From: Hevea brasiliensis
Lineage: Eukaryota > Streptophyta > Magnoliopsida > Malpighiales > Euphorbiaceae
Assembly (NCBI RefSeq): GCF_030052815.1
Contig: NC_079496.1
Coordinates: forward strand, 68,189,652-68,253,651
Reading direction: 5' to 3'
Length of the DNA stretch: 64,000 bases
Position numbers and translations under genes: made by a program
In this document: positions 45,501-58,429 of the stretch, piece after piece
Layout of the letters: every line of letters starts with the position of its first letter
Numbering within the stretch: the first letter of the stretch is position 1
Notes under the pieces: generated by a model
Seen by the model: the letters and a program-made list of their open reading frames with translations, nothing else
Databases searched by the model: none
Told to the model about the DNA's origin: nothing

Positions 45501-47220
45501 ATGTTAAATTACATGAAACAAGTATGTGGGTCCCAGTTTTCCCACTTTCCCACTATAAGATGATATGAAATCATTTGATACATAAAATGTAAATTACGTA
45601 AATGGTTTGCTAAACTCGTAAGTCATACGAAAATACACTTAGAACCTATGTTTCCATCGTATACGAAATAACAATACTATAAATATGTATAGTACATGAC
45701 ATAAAATAATGAGAGTGATAAATACATAAGTTATATGACTATGTAATTGGGACCTATGTTCCCATTATAATGACATAAAAATGGTATCAGAGCAAAGTAG
45801 GGACGGCCATATGTAACACCTACAATTCCTGGGAACTCTCACGTGTGAACTGTGGCGAAGCGTGGCTCTCCGCCCAGGGGCTTGCAGGGATGGCGATACA
45901 TAATTTCTGCAAGTGCTCTGATAGGTACCCCTATTTGCCACCAAAGACAGTGAATTATGGTATCAGATGCCATTGTGCATAATTATATTTCTGGCTTTAA
46001 CAGCCTGCTCGCTGGCCTTGTGCCAGACATGATAGATGACATGACAGATGCCATTGTGCATATTTGTATTTTTGGCTTTATGCCTGCCCACTAGCCTTGT
46101 GCTTGACAGACAGTTGTGTACAGGATATTATATGCTTGCCCACTGGCCTTGTGCCTGATAGATAGTTGTGTACAGGATATTATATGTACAGGATATTATA
46201 TGCCTGCCCATTGGCCTTGTGCCTGACAGACAGTTGCATACAGGATATTATATGTCTGCTCGCTGGAATAATGCCTAACATGATAGTTGTATACAGAATA
46301 GAATATTCCTGTATATTCAGTCTTTATAAACTGTTATAGGTTACTTGAGCACAAATACACTGATATGACATGAAATACATTGATATGACATGAAATACAC
46401 TGATATGACATGAAAGACACTGAAGTGATTTTAAAGACTCTGACATGAGTTTAAAAAGACAGAGAATGAAATAAATACACAAAAAAGATACTGTTAATTA
46501 ATTTATTTCCAAAGTGCAATAAAATATGCAAATGACCTAGAATTGCAAAAGTTTACACAGAATTAGTATTTATAATTATTTAGTTGAATTTTTTTAAGAA
46601 TATGCCCCACTAAGCAATTTGCTTAGTGCATTGGATTTTCCATCGCGTAGGTACTGGAGACTAGACACAGCAGCCGCCAGAGCAGCAGCTGCCACAGTAG
46701 TACTTTGATTACAATTGTCCAGATCTGCTGCAGTCCAAAGTCCAGAGTCACCTCATCAGTTATAATATTTTGGTAGGGCCCATGTATAGACTAGTATTTT
46801 GGTTCATGTAATTATAATTGATGACATAATAAATTGCATTGATATTTTTGAGACTGTAAAATAAGCTTATGAACTATTGTGTATAATTTCCATCTGAATG
46901 AATGAATGAAAATTATTATTTTATCAAAATTGAATGAACAGATATGATATGATATGTCATATGACAAGATGAATATAATAGATATGATATGAAATTGCTT
47001 TTGACAAGTAACTATTGGAACCCGCCAGATGCCAAAAAAAATAGAGGAGGCTCTGCCCGGGTTTTCACAGAGATAGATTGTGATAAAAAAAAATATTACC
47101 ACATGTTTTCTATAAAGTTTAAAAATTAACAATGGGCACGAGAGGATAAGGTAGGGTGCTCCAGCACCGAATGTGGCACACCTTGCTTAGCTACACTGTA
47201 GACGGGTGAAGGGTGTTACA
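42571..47220 (+). mobile_element. Element D1: 3' LTR
   Basis: LTR of 4.65 kb, TATAACACCC to GGGTGTTACA, followed by CTAAC (47221-47225), matching CTAAC at 8371-8375. It contains a 5S-like segment (42750-42800), TATAAATA (43200-43207), the leader frame (43273-43464), a donor-like GTTAGTGC (43453), the GC-rich block with PBS-like TGGTATCAGAGC (about 45784-45795), 52-bp repeats (46080-46290) and three ATATGACATGAAATACA units (46360-46420). Confidence 0.93.
43273..43464 (+). CDS. Short LTR leader reading frame, second copy
   Basis: Same length (63 codons) and start context as 9077-9268, with about ten amino-acid differences; the overlapping 3-codon upstream frame (ATG GCC GAA TGA) is kept. Similarity is expected from LTR copying, so conservation here is weak evidence for coding. 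Confidence 0.25.
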   Translation: MSLPQFLHGCFMQALSPPLSHHDFHKSLRKKLFSHHGKTLGNKRKEKFQGFNKLKEVNKDVSA

Positions 47221-48582
47221 CTAACCTCTTATCCCATTGTGATATGCTTCGCTATAAACAGTGTATTCTTTACCCGGAGTAGGTAAGGTTAGGACTTGAG
47301 CTTCAGTCAAACTTCTTTTCAATTCATTAAAACTCTGCTGACATTTGTCAGTCCACTGAAATTTTACATCCTTCCGAAGCAGCTTAGTCAGTGGAGATGC
47401 CAACATAAAAAATCCCTTAACAAAACGGTGGTAGTATCCAACTAAACGCAGAAAACTGTGAAATTTTATAACATTCCTGAGCGGCTTCCAATTAAGGATA
47501 GCTTCTACCTTGCTAGGATCTACCTTAATGCCTTCAGCTGATACAATGTGCTCCAGGAAAGAGATTTCTTCCAGTTAAAATTCGCATTTCAATAATTTGG
47601 CATACAGCTGTTTCTCCCTTAGGGTTTGTATCTCAATCCTTAGGTGCCTATCATGCTCTTTTGCATTTTTCGAATACACTAATATGTCATCAATAAACAC
47701 AACAATAAAGTGATCAAGTTATGGCCTGAAGATAGTGTTCATCAGGTCCATAAAAGCAGTTGGAGTATTAGTCAATCCGAATGGCATAACCAGAAACTCA
47801 TAGTGCCCATATCGAGTTCTAAAAGCAATTTTTGGAATACTCTGCTCTTGCACCTTTAACTGGTAATACCCTGATCTCAAATCAATTTTAGAAAATACAG
47901 CTGCACCCTTCAATTGATCAAATAAATAATCTATGTGGGGCAACGGATATCTATTCTTTACTGTCACCTTATTCAACTGTCTATAGTCGATACACAGATG
48001 GAGAGTACCATCTTTCTTTTTAACAAATAACACTAGTGCTCCCCAAGGTGACACACTGGGGCAGATGAAGCCCTTATCAAGCAACTCTTGCAACTGAACC
48101 TTCAACTCCTTTAATTCAGCAGGTGCCATTCTGTACAGGGTAATAGAGATTGGGTCCACACTAGGTATAACTTCTATTTCAAACTGCACCTCTCTTTCTG
48201 GAGGTAATCCTGGCAACTCTTCAGGAAACACATCCGAAAAGTCACATAATGTAGGAATGTCCCTCAATGCTGGACTTCCTACTTGGATGTCTATCACATG
48301 GGCCAATTAAGCTTCACACCTTTTTCGGATCATATTTTTGGCAAGTGCAGCAGAAATAAGGTTTGATGGCAATAGCTACCTCTCCCCGTGTATTACCATA
48401 TCACCATACTGAGGGAGACCAAAAGTGACTGTCTTCAGTCTATAGTCAATCATTGCACGATGCCTAGATAACCAATCCATGCCCAAGATGATATCATAAT
48501 CTCTAAAGGGAATCAAGTCGGATAAGAATGTGTGTCCTTGGATTACCAAAGGACAATCCTTACACATTCTGTTCACCCTAAC
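47221..48582 (-). pseudogene. Element E, copy 2: RNase H start, reverse transcriptase, protease end
   Basis: The first 17 bases repeat the sequence right of D2 (53166-53182). At CCCA the sequence jumps to RNase H (YSEAYHNGI, the catalytic Asp changed to Glu). Continuing on the element strand in reverse: [25 protein letters not shown] with flanking stops (47640-47720), the RT palm open frame 47719-48306 ([49 protein letters not shown]) and protease [13 protein letters not shown] (48376-48576). Several stops. CTAAC (48578-48582) is the left duplication of D2. Confidence 0.9.
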
Positions 48583-51500
48583 TATAACACCCTCACCGTA
48601 GGTAGTCTGTACGTTCTACTATTCTGATGACTAACGTCTATGCGGATGGCTAGAATATCTGAAACTACACTTAAATGATAGTGAAAAGACATAAAATGAT
48701 GGAATAAATGTTAAGAAAATACAAGAAAAATTAAGAAAAAAAAAAAGAGATGAAATGTAACTAGGTTAAACAAGGCGGAACCATAGCGATGGGAGACTGC
48801 ACCGGGAAGTCACTGCGTAGATAGTTGACGACCCTAAGACCCCAGGAAACCCTAGGAAATAATTTTCAAGACCTAATTAAAAAGTTTTATTGAAGTACAA
48901 ATGACATTAAAAATGTCAAAGAAAAATTTAGTGAATCGGCGCAGACGAAAATTTAACGAACCATTGGATCAGGAATTAAATCGGTATTACCAAAAAAGTT
49001 CGATTGTAACCCCAAGAGGGGCATTTTGGTCATTTGACACATAGAGTTGGCTTTTAACCTAAATGTCCATTAAAAATGAGTGGTATTTTGAAAACATTAA
49101 ATTACATGTGTAGTGTAATTAAGGGAAATTAAGGGGCATAAATTGAAATAATGAAAACTTGTTTATTATAATAATTTTTTAATTATTAGTGGGGGTATAA
49201 ATAGCCATATGTGGACAGAATTTTCCACTAAAAATTTCATCTTCTTCAACCTTCCATTCCCATGGCCGAATGAGTCTCCCATAATTCCTCCATGGATGCT
49301 TCATGCAAGCTCTAAGTCCTCCCCTTTCTCATCATAATTTCCACAAGTCCCTTCACAAGAAATTGTCCTCACACCATAGCAAGACTATAGGCAGCAAAAG
49401 GAAGGAGAAATTTTAAGGTTTTAACAAGCTAAAGGAAGTGAACAAAGAGGTTAGTGCCTAATCTTTCTACCATTCTTTCTTAATCCTTGATTTGAGGTTG
49501 AATTGAGTTAGTATGATGAGAAAATTGAAAAAATTAATAGGTATTTAGGAGTCCATGAATTCAGCAGCCTTAATTCCCATGAGAGATTGATTATTTCTTA
49601 CATATAAATGATGATTAGGGATGTAGATTAAAGTGGATATATGTATTAGAATTTAATTGCATGTTTTAGGTCTAAATTGGGAAAAATTAAAGTAGGGTTT
49701 GATGACAATTTTGGGGACTTGGTGTAATTGCTTGAATTTGGCAATTTGAGATTGATTGATGAGGCTTGGGTAATTGTTGAATTGTGGCAGCCTTGAGAAG
49801 TATTGAAGGTTGATATTTTCATGCATTTAAATGGTGATTAGTGGAGTATATAAAGCTAATTACATGTACTAGCAAATCAATGTCATGTGTATGTTGAAGT
49901 TGACAATTTGAATTATGTTTGAACAAAGTATTGAAAAATTTAAGTAATTATTCAATTTCACAGCCTTGAGGTACTTAGGAGATTGATAATTTCATATATG
50001 TAAGTGTTGATTAATGGTATTGATGAACAAGTAGATGAGGCTATATGTTGAATGATGGAAATAGTTATGCTAAAAATTTAATGAAATGTGTATTATTGAC
50101 TTTGACCATTTGAGTTAGGATTTTGAATTGATTATTGAAGACTTGTATAAACTGCTGGAAATTGATTGTATTGAGGTTTGATTGATGATATTAAAAGTGC
50201 CATGAATGCAAATTTGTAGTTTGGGAGAAGGAGGAATGAAAATTGGAAGTGCAATTTCTATGCAGGTTGAGTATTTGTTAAATGCAGTGAATGTTTTGAG
50301 CTATAAGTGAAATTGTGTGACTCCAATTGGTATGAGGCCAATTGGAGGTGAAATATGGCCTAAAATGTGCCATTTTCAATGTACAAGTCATGTCTAAATT
50401 CTGCCTAAAAAGTGATAAAAAAGTCTGCCCTAATCCGGATTGCCATTTAGTGAACACAGAATTTTGACCAATGAACAGTGTTCATTCATTAAGTCATATC
50501 TCGCCGTAGACAGGTTCAAATGACCTGAAATTTATACCATTGGAAAGCTTAGACATAGGGCTACAACTTTTGTGGAGAACACAAAGCTCAGAAATGCCAT
50601 TAACCAAGTCAAATTGCTTGCACAATTTGGGATACCAAAATTGTCCAGAACTAAAACTGCCCAGATTTGCTAAACGTAGGCTACTTGACCAGTTTTGGCA
50701 AAGAGGCCACAACATGGTCCATAGAACTCCAAATGACATGAAACTAGTGCCAAAATTTCAATAATACATAGACCTACAAGATTGGTGTTTTGACCAAAAC
50801 CCAGAAATCAAGAGAAACAGGTCAATTGGCTAGGTCAAGTTAGTGCACAAATTCTGAAAAGTGACCAATAATTCCAGAATACTCTTTTATTCATATATCT
50901 CACTAGAAAACTTCAATTGAGATGTGCCATATAGTTCAAGAAACCTAAGAAATAAGGCTTTAACTTTGTTTCAGACACCTATCTCAAATTATGAATGTAA
51001 GAAGTTTAAATTTTGGGTCAAAGCTATTGACTTAAATGGAAATCATGTTAGTATAGGACATTTGAGTCTAGGCCAATAATGTGGCTATAAGTAAGTTTTC
51101 ATGACTTACAAAAGTGCAACTAGAAATTCTGAGTGACCACAAGACATATGGTAACAAATTCTATAAGGAACACTAGGCCTAAATGTTGCTATAACTTGTC
51201 AAAATAATTTGACAAAGTATGATACCGAAACTGCCTAGCTAAAGGAACCAGAATTTGCAACTGAATTAGTTATGGTTATTTGACCATAACTTAAGTTATA
51301 CAAATCCAAATGACATGATTCAAAAAGGAAAATAAAGTAAGACATAGAGGAAGCAACTTTCATTGAGGGAGTAGCCAAACAGTAGCCACAAATTGCTAAA
51401 TTTTATATGCAAAGACAAGATAGTAAAGCTGAACCTAAAGAAAGGTTCTTCGAATAAAATATTGACTTATCCCTAATTAGTCACTACATGCTAAATTATA

Positions 51501-53165
51501 TGAAACAGGTATGTGGGTCCCACTTTTCCCACTTTCCCACTACAATGTGACGTGAAATCATTTGATACATAAAATGTAATACCTAAATGGTTTGTTAAAC
51601 TCTTAAGTCATATGAAAATACACTTGGAACCTATGTTTCCATCGTATACGAAATAACAATACTATAAATATGTATATTACATGATATAAAATAATGAGAG
51701 TGATAAATACATAAGTTATATGAATATGTACTTGAGACTCATGTTCCCATTATAAATGACATGAATATGTAGTTGGGACCTATGTTCCCATTATAATGAC
51801 ATGAAAATGGTATCTGAGCAAAGTAGGGATGGCGATATGTAACGCCTACAATTCCTAGGAACTCTCACGTGTGAACTGTGGCAAAGCATGGCTCTGCACA
51901 CAGGGGCTTGCAGGGACGGCAATACATAATGCCTGCAAGTGCTCTGATAGGTACCTTTATTTGCCACTAAAGACACTGAATTATGGTATTAGATGCCATT
52001 GTGCATAATTATATTTTTGGCTTTAACAACCTGCCCGCTAGTCTTGTGCCTGACATGACAAATGCCATTGTGTATAATTGTATTTTTGGCTTTATGTCTG
52101 CCCACTGGCCTTATGCCTGACAGACAATTGTGTACAGGATATTATATGCCTGCCCACTGGCCTTGTGCCTGACAGAGAGTTGTATATAGGATATTATATG
52201 CCTGCTCGCTGGCCTAACGCCTGACATGACAGTTGTATACAGAATAGAATATTCCTATATACTCAGTCTTTATAGACTGTTATAGGTTACTTAGGCACAA
52301 ATACACTGATATGGCATGAAATACACTGATATGACATGAAATACACTGATATGACATAAAAGACACTGAAGTGATTTTAAAGACTCTGACATGAGTTTAA
52401 AAAGACAGAGAATGAAATAAATACACAGAAAAGATACTGTTAATTAATTTATTTTCAAAGTGCAGTAACATATGCAAATGACCTAAAATTGCAAAAGTTT
52501 ACACAGAATTAGTATTTATAATTATTTAGTTGAATTTCTTTAAGATTATGCACTACTAAGCAATTTGCTTAGCGTATTGTATTTTCCATCGCATAGGTAG
52601 TGGAAACAAGACACAGCAACTGCCATGGCAGCAGCTGCCATAGTAGTACTCTGATTACAATTGTCCAGATCTGCTACAGTCCAGAGTCCAGAGTTACCTC
52701 ATCAGTTATAATATTTTGGTAGGGCCCATGTATAGACTAGTATTTTGATTCATGTAATTATAGTTCATGATGTAATAAATTGCATTGATATTTTTGAGAC
52801 TTTAAAATAAGCTTATGAACTTTTGTGTATAATTTCCATATGAATGAATGAATGAAAAATATTATTTTCTTGAAATTGAATGAACATATATGATATGATA
52901 TATTATATGACAAGATAAATAGAACATATATGATATGAAATTGTCTTTGACAGGTAACTATTAGAACCCGCCAGATGCCAATAAAATAGAGGAGGCTCTG
53001 CCCAGGTTTCCACAGAGATAAATTGTGATAAAAAAAAATATTACCACATGTTTTCTACAAAGTTTAAAAATTAACAATGGACACAATAGGATAAGATAGG
53101 GTGCTTCGGCACCGAATGTGGCACACCTTGCTTAGCTACACTGTAGACGGGTGAAGGGTGTTACA
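48583..53165 (+). mobile_element. D2: solo LTR of the D family
   Basis: A single 4.58-kb D LTR (TATAACACCC to GGGTGTTACA) with CTAAC on both sides (48578-48582 and 53166-53170) and no internal region. 5S-like segment about 48760-48811, TATAAATA 49196-49203, donor-like GGTTAGTGCC (GT at 49450), PBS-like TGGTATCTGAGC (about 51809) with one change, 52-bp repeats about 52090-52235. The leader frame has a stop at codon 5. Same insertion site and duplication as D1. Confidence 0.92.
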
Positions 53166-53475
53166 CTAACCTCTTGTCCCAAAGGACTAGTCATTAACAC
53201 CTCAAAATCCATTTTCACACAAGGGACAATAATAAAGCTAATGATGCTCGCACTATCATAGGAATTCGTAGATCCGGGATCAAACAACACAAACACATCT
53301 TGATCAAAGATAGAGAATGTACCAGCCACAATATCAGATGTTTCAGCCTCTTCTCTCTGTCTCATAGTGTAGACTCTAGCTGGAACACTACCCTGCTCTA
53401 CCCTGCTCTGACAGATTAACTTTGCCCTGACTACCTGAAGTACTGCCCCTACCTCTGCCTCTGCCTCTGCCTTTA
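53166..53475 (-). pseudogene. Element E: protease N-terminal part
   Basis: The frame ending at 53365 reads MRQREEAETSDIVAGTFSIFDQDVFVLFDPGSTNSYDSAS: the Ty3/gypsy aspartic protease with DPG at the active site. It is cut by the D2 insertion after TSPLGQEV and resumes left of D2 (48376-48577). Confidence 0.9.
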
Positions 53476-53998
53476 CTAGCTAGCTATGAACCTTTGGTGG
53501 CAGAACTCTGAGCAGATCCTTTTACTGTGGTAGTGGGTGGCCCAGATCTATGGGGACTAGTGCAATCCTTCCCAAAATGTCCTATACCACCACAATCATA
53601 ACAAGCACTGATCGCCTTGTAGCATACTCCACCGTGGTTCCTACCACAAGTCTCACAGGGACGAGGAGGTAAGGAACTTCTGGTCATTTGTTGACTAGAT
53701 TGAGGGGGTCTCTGTCTCAAAAATCTCCCCCTACCTGACTTTTTATTGCTTTGTCTCCCGAAGTTCTTTCTCTTTCCAGCATTACCACTAAAACTCTGAT
53801 CCACTGTCTTCCCACTTTTCTCTTTTTTTGTCTTCTCTTTCTCAGGTATCCCTTCTGCTTCAATCCTTTCTAGCTCCAGTTCTTGTGATATGAGTTTAGA
53901 GAAGTTATCATGCCAGAATCCAACCACTTGCATTCTTAAATTAGGCTTCAAACTGGCTTCAAACTATTTACATCTTTCTATACTGGTAGCAAGTAGAC
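53476..53998 (-). pseudogene. Element E: gag C-terminus with zinc knuckle
   Basis: The open frame 53484-53951 holds MQVVGFWHDNFSKLISQELE, a Lys-rich stretch, and the CCHC zinc knuckle CYDCGGIGHFGKDC preceded by CETCGRNHGGVCY. It is the best-preserved nucleocapsid in the window. TAGAC (53994-53998) is the left duplication of the A-family solo LTR. Confidence 0.9.
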
Positions 53999-56900
53999 TG
54001 TAACACCCTCCCGGTAGCACTCCGTACATTCTACTGTTCCGGTGACTGGTGTCGGTCCGGACAGCTAGAACATCCGGAAAAATATTTAAACTAAAGTCAG
54101 GAATCATAATTAACTCAAATATTAACAAGAAAAATTTAGTAAAAATTTTAGAAATAAAATACAACCAAGTTAAATGAGTCGGTGCCCTAGCGAGGGGTAA
54201 CTCAGAGGGAAGTTGCGGTTCTCGCAACGAGGAGCCCTAGACCCGGGGAAAAAATTATAAAATAATTTTTGGGACTCCAGAGAAGGGTTATTGAGGTTCC
54301 CATGGCATTAGAATGCCAAGAAAGTACCTAGAAAAATTTTTCAATCGGTACAGACAATTTTGACCCGTTAAGCTAAACGGAGGGCATTTTGGTCATTTCG
54401 CCTTCAGAGGTGATTTTTGGCCGACTTGTCCAGTTAAGTAAATAATTAATATGACATAAAATATGAATAAATATTACTAAAAATTAAAGTGAAAATGAGT
54501 AGAGAAAAGAAGAAAAGAAAATGAAAGAAAAACCTAAATATGACATCACATGATATCATTTGGAAGGCTTCCACCAATCACAACCCAACAAGCCAAATTA
54601 AAAAGAGAAAAATGACAAATGAAGAGAAAAATTTTCTGGTTCTTCTTCTTCATTTGGACGTGAACCTCTTCTTCCATAGCTAAGTATATTCAAGCTTTTC
54701 AAAGCTTGATTCACCCATTTCTACCCAACAAAATCATAACCTAGCTTCACAAAAAATTAACGTAGCAACTTGAGTAACCTCTAGGCAGCCGAAAGAAGAA
54801 GAAAGAAGGAGTTTGGGTAGTTTGAAATTCTGCCCTATTCAAGGTTAGTGCCTATTTACACTTAAATCTCTTTTAATTCATGTTAAAGACTTAAAGTGAG
54901 TAAGGTTTTGTGAATTAAATGAATGGAATCTATGTATATGGACCCTATGAATTTTCGGCAGCCCTAGGAAGGAATGAGTTTGATTGTATTAATGGACTTA
55001 GAGTGAATTGGAGATTATGTTTAGAGTGTATACATATATATATACAAGAATGAAAGAGTTAACTAAAGAAATTGTGAAAACCATGACTTTGAGCAAGGGT
55101 TTAGGAGTGAAAATTTGACTTTGCCTATGAAATTGTTAAAGAACATTCTAATAGTCAATTACTGACCATTTGAGGTAAGTTGACCATAATTAGGAGTGAA
55201 TTATTGCATGGCAAAGTGGAATGGGCAGGCTGCCCCATGAGTGCAAAGAGGTGATCAAATTTCAGTCCACTTGGACTGCCATATCTTGGGCTGTGTTGGT
55301 CCAATTGGTGTTTGGCCAATTGTACATGAAACTAGGCTTGTAATGGCACATTTTTTCTGAAGAAACCATGCCCAAAAGACCAAAGCAAGAGGACCAAAAG
55401 TTGGCCCCATTCTGGATACCCTGCAACCAGCACCTGCAGAAATGACCAAATGAACAGTAACTATTCATTTGGCCATAACTCACTGTAGATATGGTCAATT
55501 GACCTGAAATTTTTACAGCAACAAGATAGAATATAGACAAACAACTTTCATGAAGAACATCACCCCAAATTATGCCATTAACCCATTCAAATTATTGGGC
55601 AAAGTTGAGTTATCAAACCTGCAACTCTGCAGATTTTCATTTGAGCAGTAATGTTTGGAGGACTATAACTCTCTCTAGAAAACTAGGATTTAGGCGATTC
55701 TTGAACCGATGGAAACCTAAGGTATGGTAGAACATTTCATATGAAGAAATTTAGACCAAATTATGAACTTAACTTGACCAAATTACTGAAAAAATTTGGA
55801 CCAAAAATCTGCCAGACCCAAAATCTCAGCATGAATAGTGCACGTGAACAGTAAATTGATTTTGGCCATAACTTGAGCTACAAAACTCCAAATGGAGTGA
55901 TTCAAAAAAGAAAATTCAACTAGACAAAATAAGGAACAACTTTCATGTTTACCATTTCCTCAAATTCTTACTGCAACAGTGCCCAATGGAATAGTAAAGT
56001 TGAGTTACAAAAATTGAAAATTTTGCTTCTCTTGGTTTAAGCTTAGAAATGGTATTAATGCTTAATGCCAACAAGTTTTAAATGCAAAATGTGGTACATT
56101 GGAAGTGTTAAAACCAATGCAACTATTTTCTATACAAAAGTCAACTTTTTGTTGACCAATGAAGTGAATAGTGACACCAAGACTTGAAATTCAAAAAATT
56201 GTGAAACTTAAAAGTGCAAAATGCCCTAGTAGGCCTAATGTGATTGGTTTGGATAAGTTGGCATGCCAATAGGGTATTGTTTTAGCAGTACTGCGAAAGG
56301 CTTTATGCCTGTATTCATGGCTTTATGCCCGTATTCATGGCTTTTATGCCCGTATTCATGGCTTTTATGCCGATTATGTGATATCATTGGCCTATTCGCC
56401 ATACTGACTGCATATGTGGTTGACGTTCTGCGTCTCATGGTATGACGGCCCGAGGCACCACGGTGTCCAGTGCCAACGACCCGTTATCCAGTCCAGTCGT
56501 CCAGTATAGGTTACTTGGGCAACCAAATGAATGAAAGTGGACAAAGTTAACGAAAAGAAAAAAATAAAAAAAGGGATATACAAATGCAAACCAAATAAGG
56601 CATATACATTAAATACACATTTATTTTCTGCTATTTTCTTTTATTTTATTATTGCACCACTAAGCTTTATGCTTAGCGCGTCGCTTTTGCAACGCGTAGG
56701 TACTGGAGATTTGGACAGAGGGCTCAGTAAACCACAGATTGAGTAAGGCCATTCACAGTTCTGCATAGTGTCTGTGTCACCTAACCGTCTGCAGTGCATT
56801 GGTAGGACACTAGATGTCATTTTGGTATTTTGTAATTGATTTTATTTTCTCATATGTAAATGAACTTATGAAATGTAATTTGATGTTCATGTAAATAATG

Positions 56901-57288
56901 AGAATTGTGTTTGTAAATGGAAAAGTGAATGTGTATCTGTAATTTATATATGATTATCACATGTGATGAATGATTGAGAAATGAATGGTTGAAAAATGTT
57001 GAGATTTTGATAAATGGAATTGAGATGATTGAATATGAATATAGAAAGTGTTTTTCATAGGTTCAGAAGAACGGTTTTCTCCATTTTTAGCCGGTATTCT
57101 GCCGGATTCTTTAAAATTTTTGGAACCTCAAATAAATAAAAATTTCGATAAATGGCTTAAAATGAATTATGTTTCACAAGTTATATTCAAAATTATGATA
57201 AAAATTAATTAAGATAAAATAGAGTGCTCCGGCACACTGAGTGGCATTGCTTGCTCGACTACACTATAGTCGGGTAAGGGGTGTCACA
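53999..57288 (+). mobile_element. Solo LTR of the A family, inverted relative to A
   Basis: LTR of 3.29 kb, TGTAACACCCTCCCGG to GGGGTGTCACA, flanked by TAGAC on both sides (53994-53998, 57289-57293). Same family as A but on the + strand and more diverged. 5S-like segment about 54165-54218, donor-like AAG/GTTAGTGCC (G at 54844); the 190 bases before the donor contain no ATG. It has a private expansion of about 21-bp units around GGCTTTTATGCCCGTATTCA (about 56299-56375). Confidence 0.93.
56299..56375 (+). repeat. Short tandem repeat in the A-family solo LTR
   Basis: About four units of 21-22 bp built on ATGCCCGTATTCATGGCTTT. The matching place in the two A LTRs (about 14240-14285, 22139-22185) has only the unexpanded GGCTTTTAGCCATT-like sequence. 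Confidence 0.8.
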
Positions 57289-57293
57289 TAGAC

Positions 57294-57382
57294 TTCTGGC
57301 ATAGTGGCTCAAGCGAGAGAACTCCCTTTCATACTCTACCACTATTCTACTCCTCTGTTTTAGACTTAAGAATTCCTGCAAC
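57294..57382 (-). pseudogene. Element E: gag core fragment
   Basis: Short piece reading LQEFLSLKQRSRIVVEYEREFSRLSHYA on the element strand, equal to the B gag core (31320-31400). It is bounded by the solo A LTR and the TRIM-like fragment. Confidence 0.85.
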
Positions 57383-57739
57383 CAGGTGAGGAAGGCTCCC
57401 ACATATATGGCCCAAATCTTTTCTTCCCGTTTCTGATGTGGGACACGAAGTTTCCACCCCAGTGCGTAGCTGGTTGAACAAGCATGTCCCAACCCCATCC
57501 CTGGGTCATGACAAGCCCACCAGCTTCCGCCTGGTGCGCCCTCGCACCACACACCATACTAGAGGGAGTCCAGCTCTGATACCACAAATGTAATGGCCCG
57601 GCCCACTAGTGATATTGTCCGCTCTAGGCCAAAGCCCTCACGGTTTTAAAACGCGTCACTAGGGGTTACGAACCACCAACTTATAAACCCAGCATCTCTC
57701 CCGTGTTTTGTCGATGTGGGATTTGCCTAGGGTGTTACA
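57383..57739 (-). mobile_element. TRIM-like non-autonomous LTR element, one LTR
   Basis: The right part (57589-57739, 151 bp) starts TGTAATGGCCCGGCCCACTA and ends CCTAGGGTGTTACA, an LTR. Next to it GCTCTGATACCA (57573-57584) is the complement of the tRNA-Met PBS. 57383-57572 is a GC-rich internal region with no coding content. The second LTR is missing, and about 10 bp of E gag expected at the join are lost, so the left end was deleted. It resembles small plant TRIMs; I did not see a 5S-like block in it. Confidence 0.75.
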
Positions 57740-58238
57740 CATATGCACCCGAGATATATTTCTGTCTAAATTCTCTGAGGAAATCGTCCCATGTCAATAC
57801 TGGGGGTTCCACCAGACTGTGGGGGATGGTTTTCCACCAATAATATGCATCCCCTTGTAGAAGTGAAACTGAATACTCAAACTTCAACTCTTCCGTGCAG
57901 TGTAGCTTCTTAAAAAGTCTTTCTATTCTTTCTAACCACTGCTCTGCTTCTAATGGGTCCACTGTATCCTTAAATTCAGTAGCACCATACTTGATCAACT
58001 TGTTATACTGCCTAGCTGGAGGCTATGGTTGTGCTGCTGGAGTTTGAATTGGGACTTGGGTGGGTATACCTCTACCCATTTGCTAAAATAGTGCAGTCAT
58101 CTACTGAGCAAACTGAGCAGGAAACTGCGACATTTGAGGAGCTGGAGCGGCTGACCCACTCACATTCTGAAGAGCTGGGGTTTTCCCTTATGCCACAGCT
58201 TCAACTGATTGCTCAACTGAGCGATCCCCTTCTTCCAT
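57740..58238 (-). pseudogene. Element E: gag N-terminus
   Basis: Start ATG at 58236-58238 (MEEGDRSVEQSVEA-like), then stops in the Gln-rich segment. The open frame 57735-57998 has YGATEFKDTVDPLEAEQWLERIERLFKKLH, LLQGDAYYWWKTIPHSLVEPP and FLREFRQKYISGAYV. It joins 57294-57382 across the TRIM-like insertion. Confidence 0.9.
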
Positions 58239-58429
58239 AGTCAGTTAGAGGGTATTCTACCTCCTGAACAAACAATACAAGGAGATTTCCCTCCATTAGT
58301 TCATATTCATAATGTAATGCACTATATGTATCAAATAATGACATTGAGCAGTTGTACTTATCAAAGAAAAATATTCAATTTCACAGTTCAAAACATACTT
58401 TAAAAACTTGCTCTGATAGCACTAAAACA
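58239..58429 (-). promoter_or_regulatory. Element E: leader, acceptor-like site and PBS
   Basis: GCTCTGATAGCA (58410-58421) is the tRNA-Met PBS complement with one change. On the element strand TTGTTTGTTCAG/GAGG (intron end 58264) is the acceptor-like site before gag. Confidence 0.78.
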
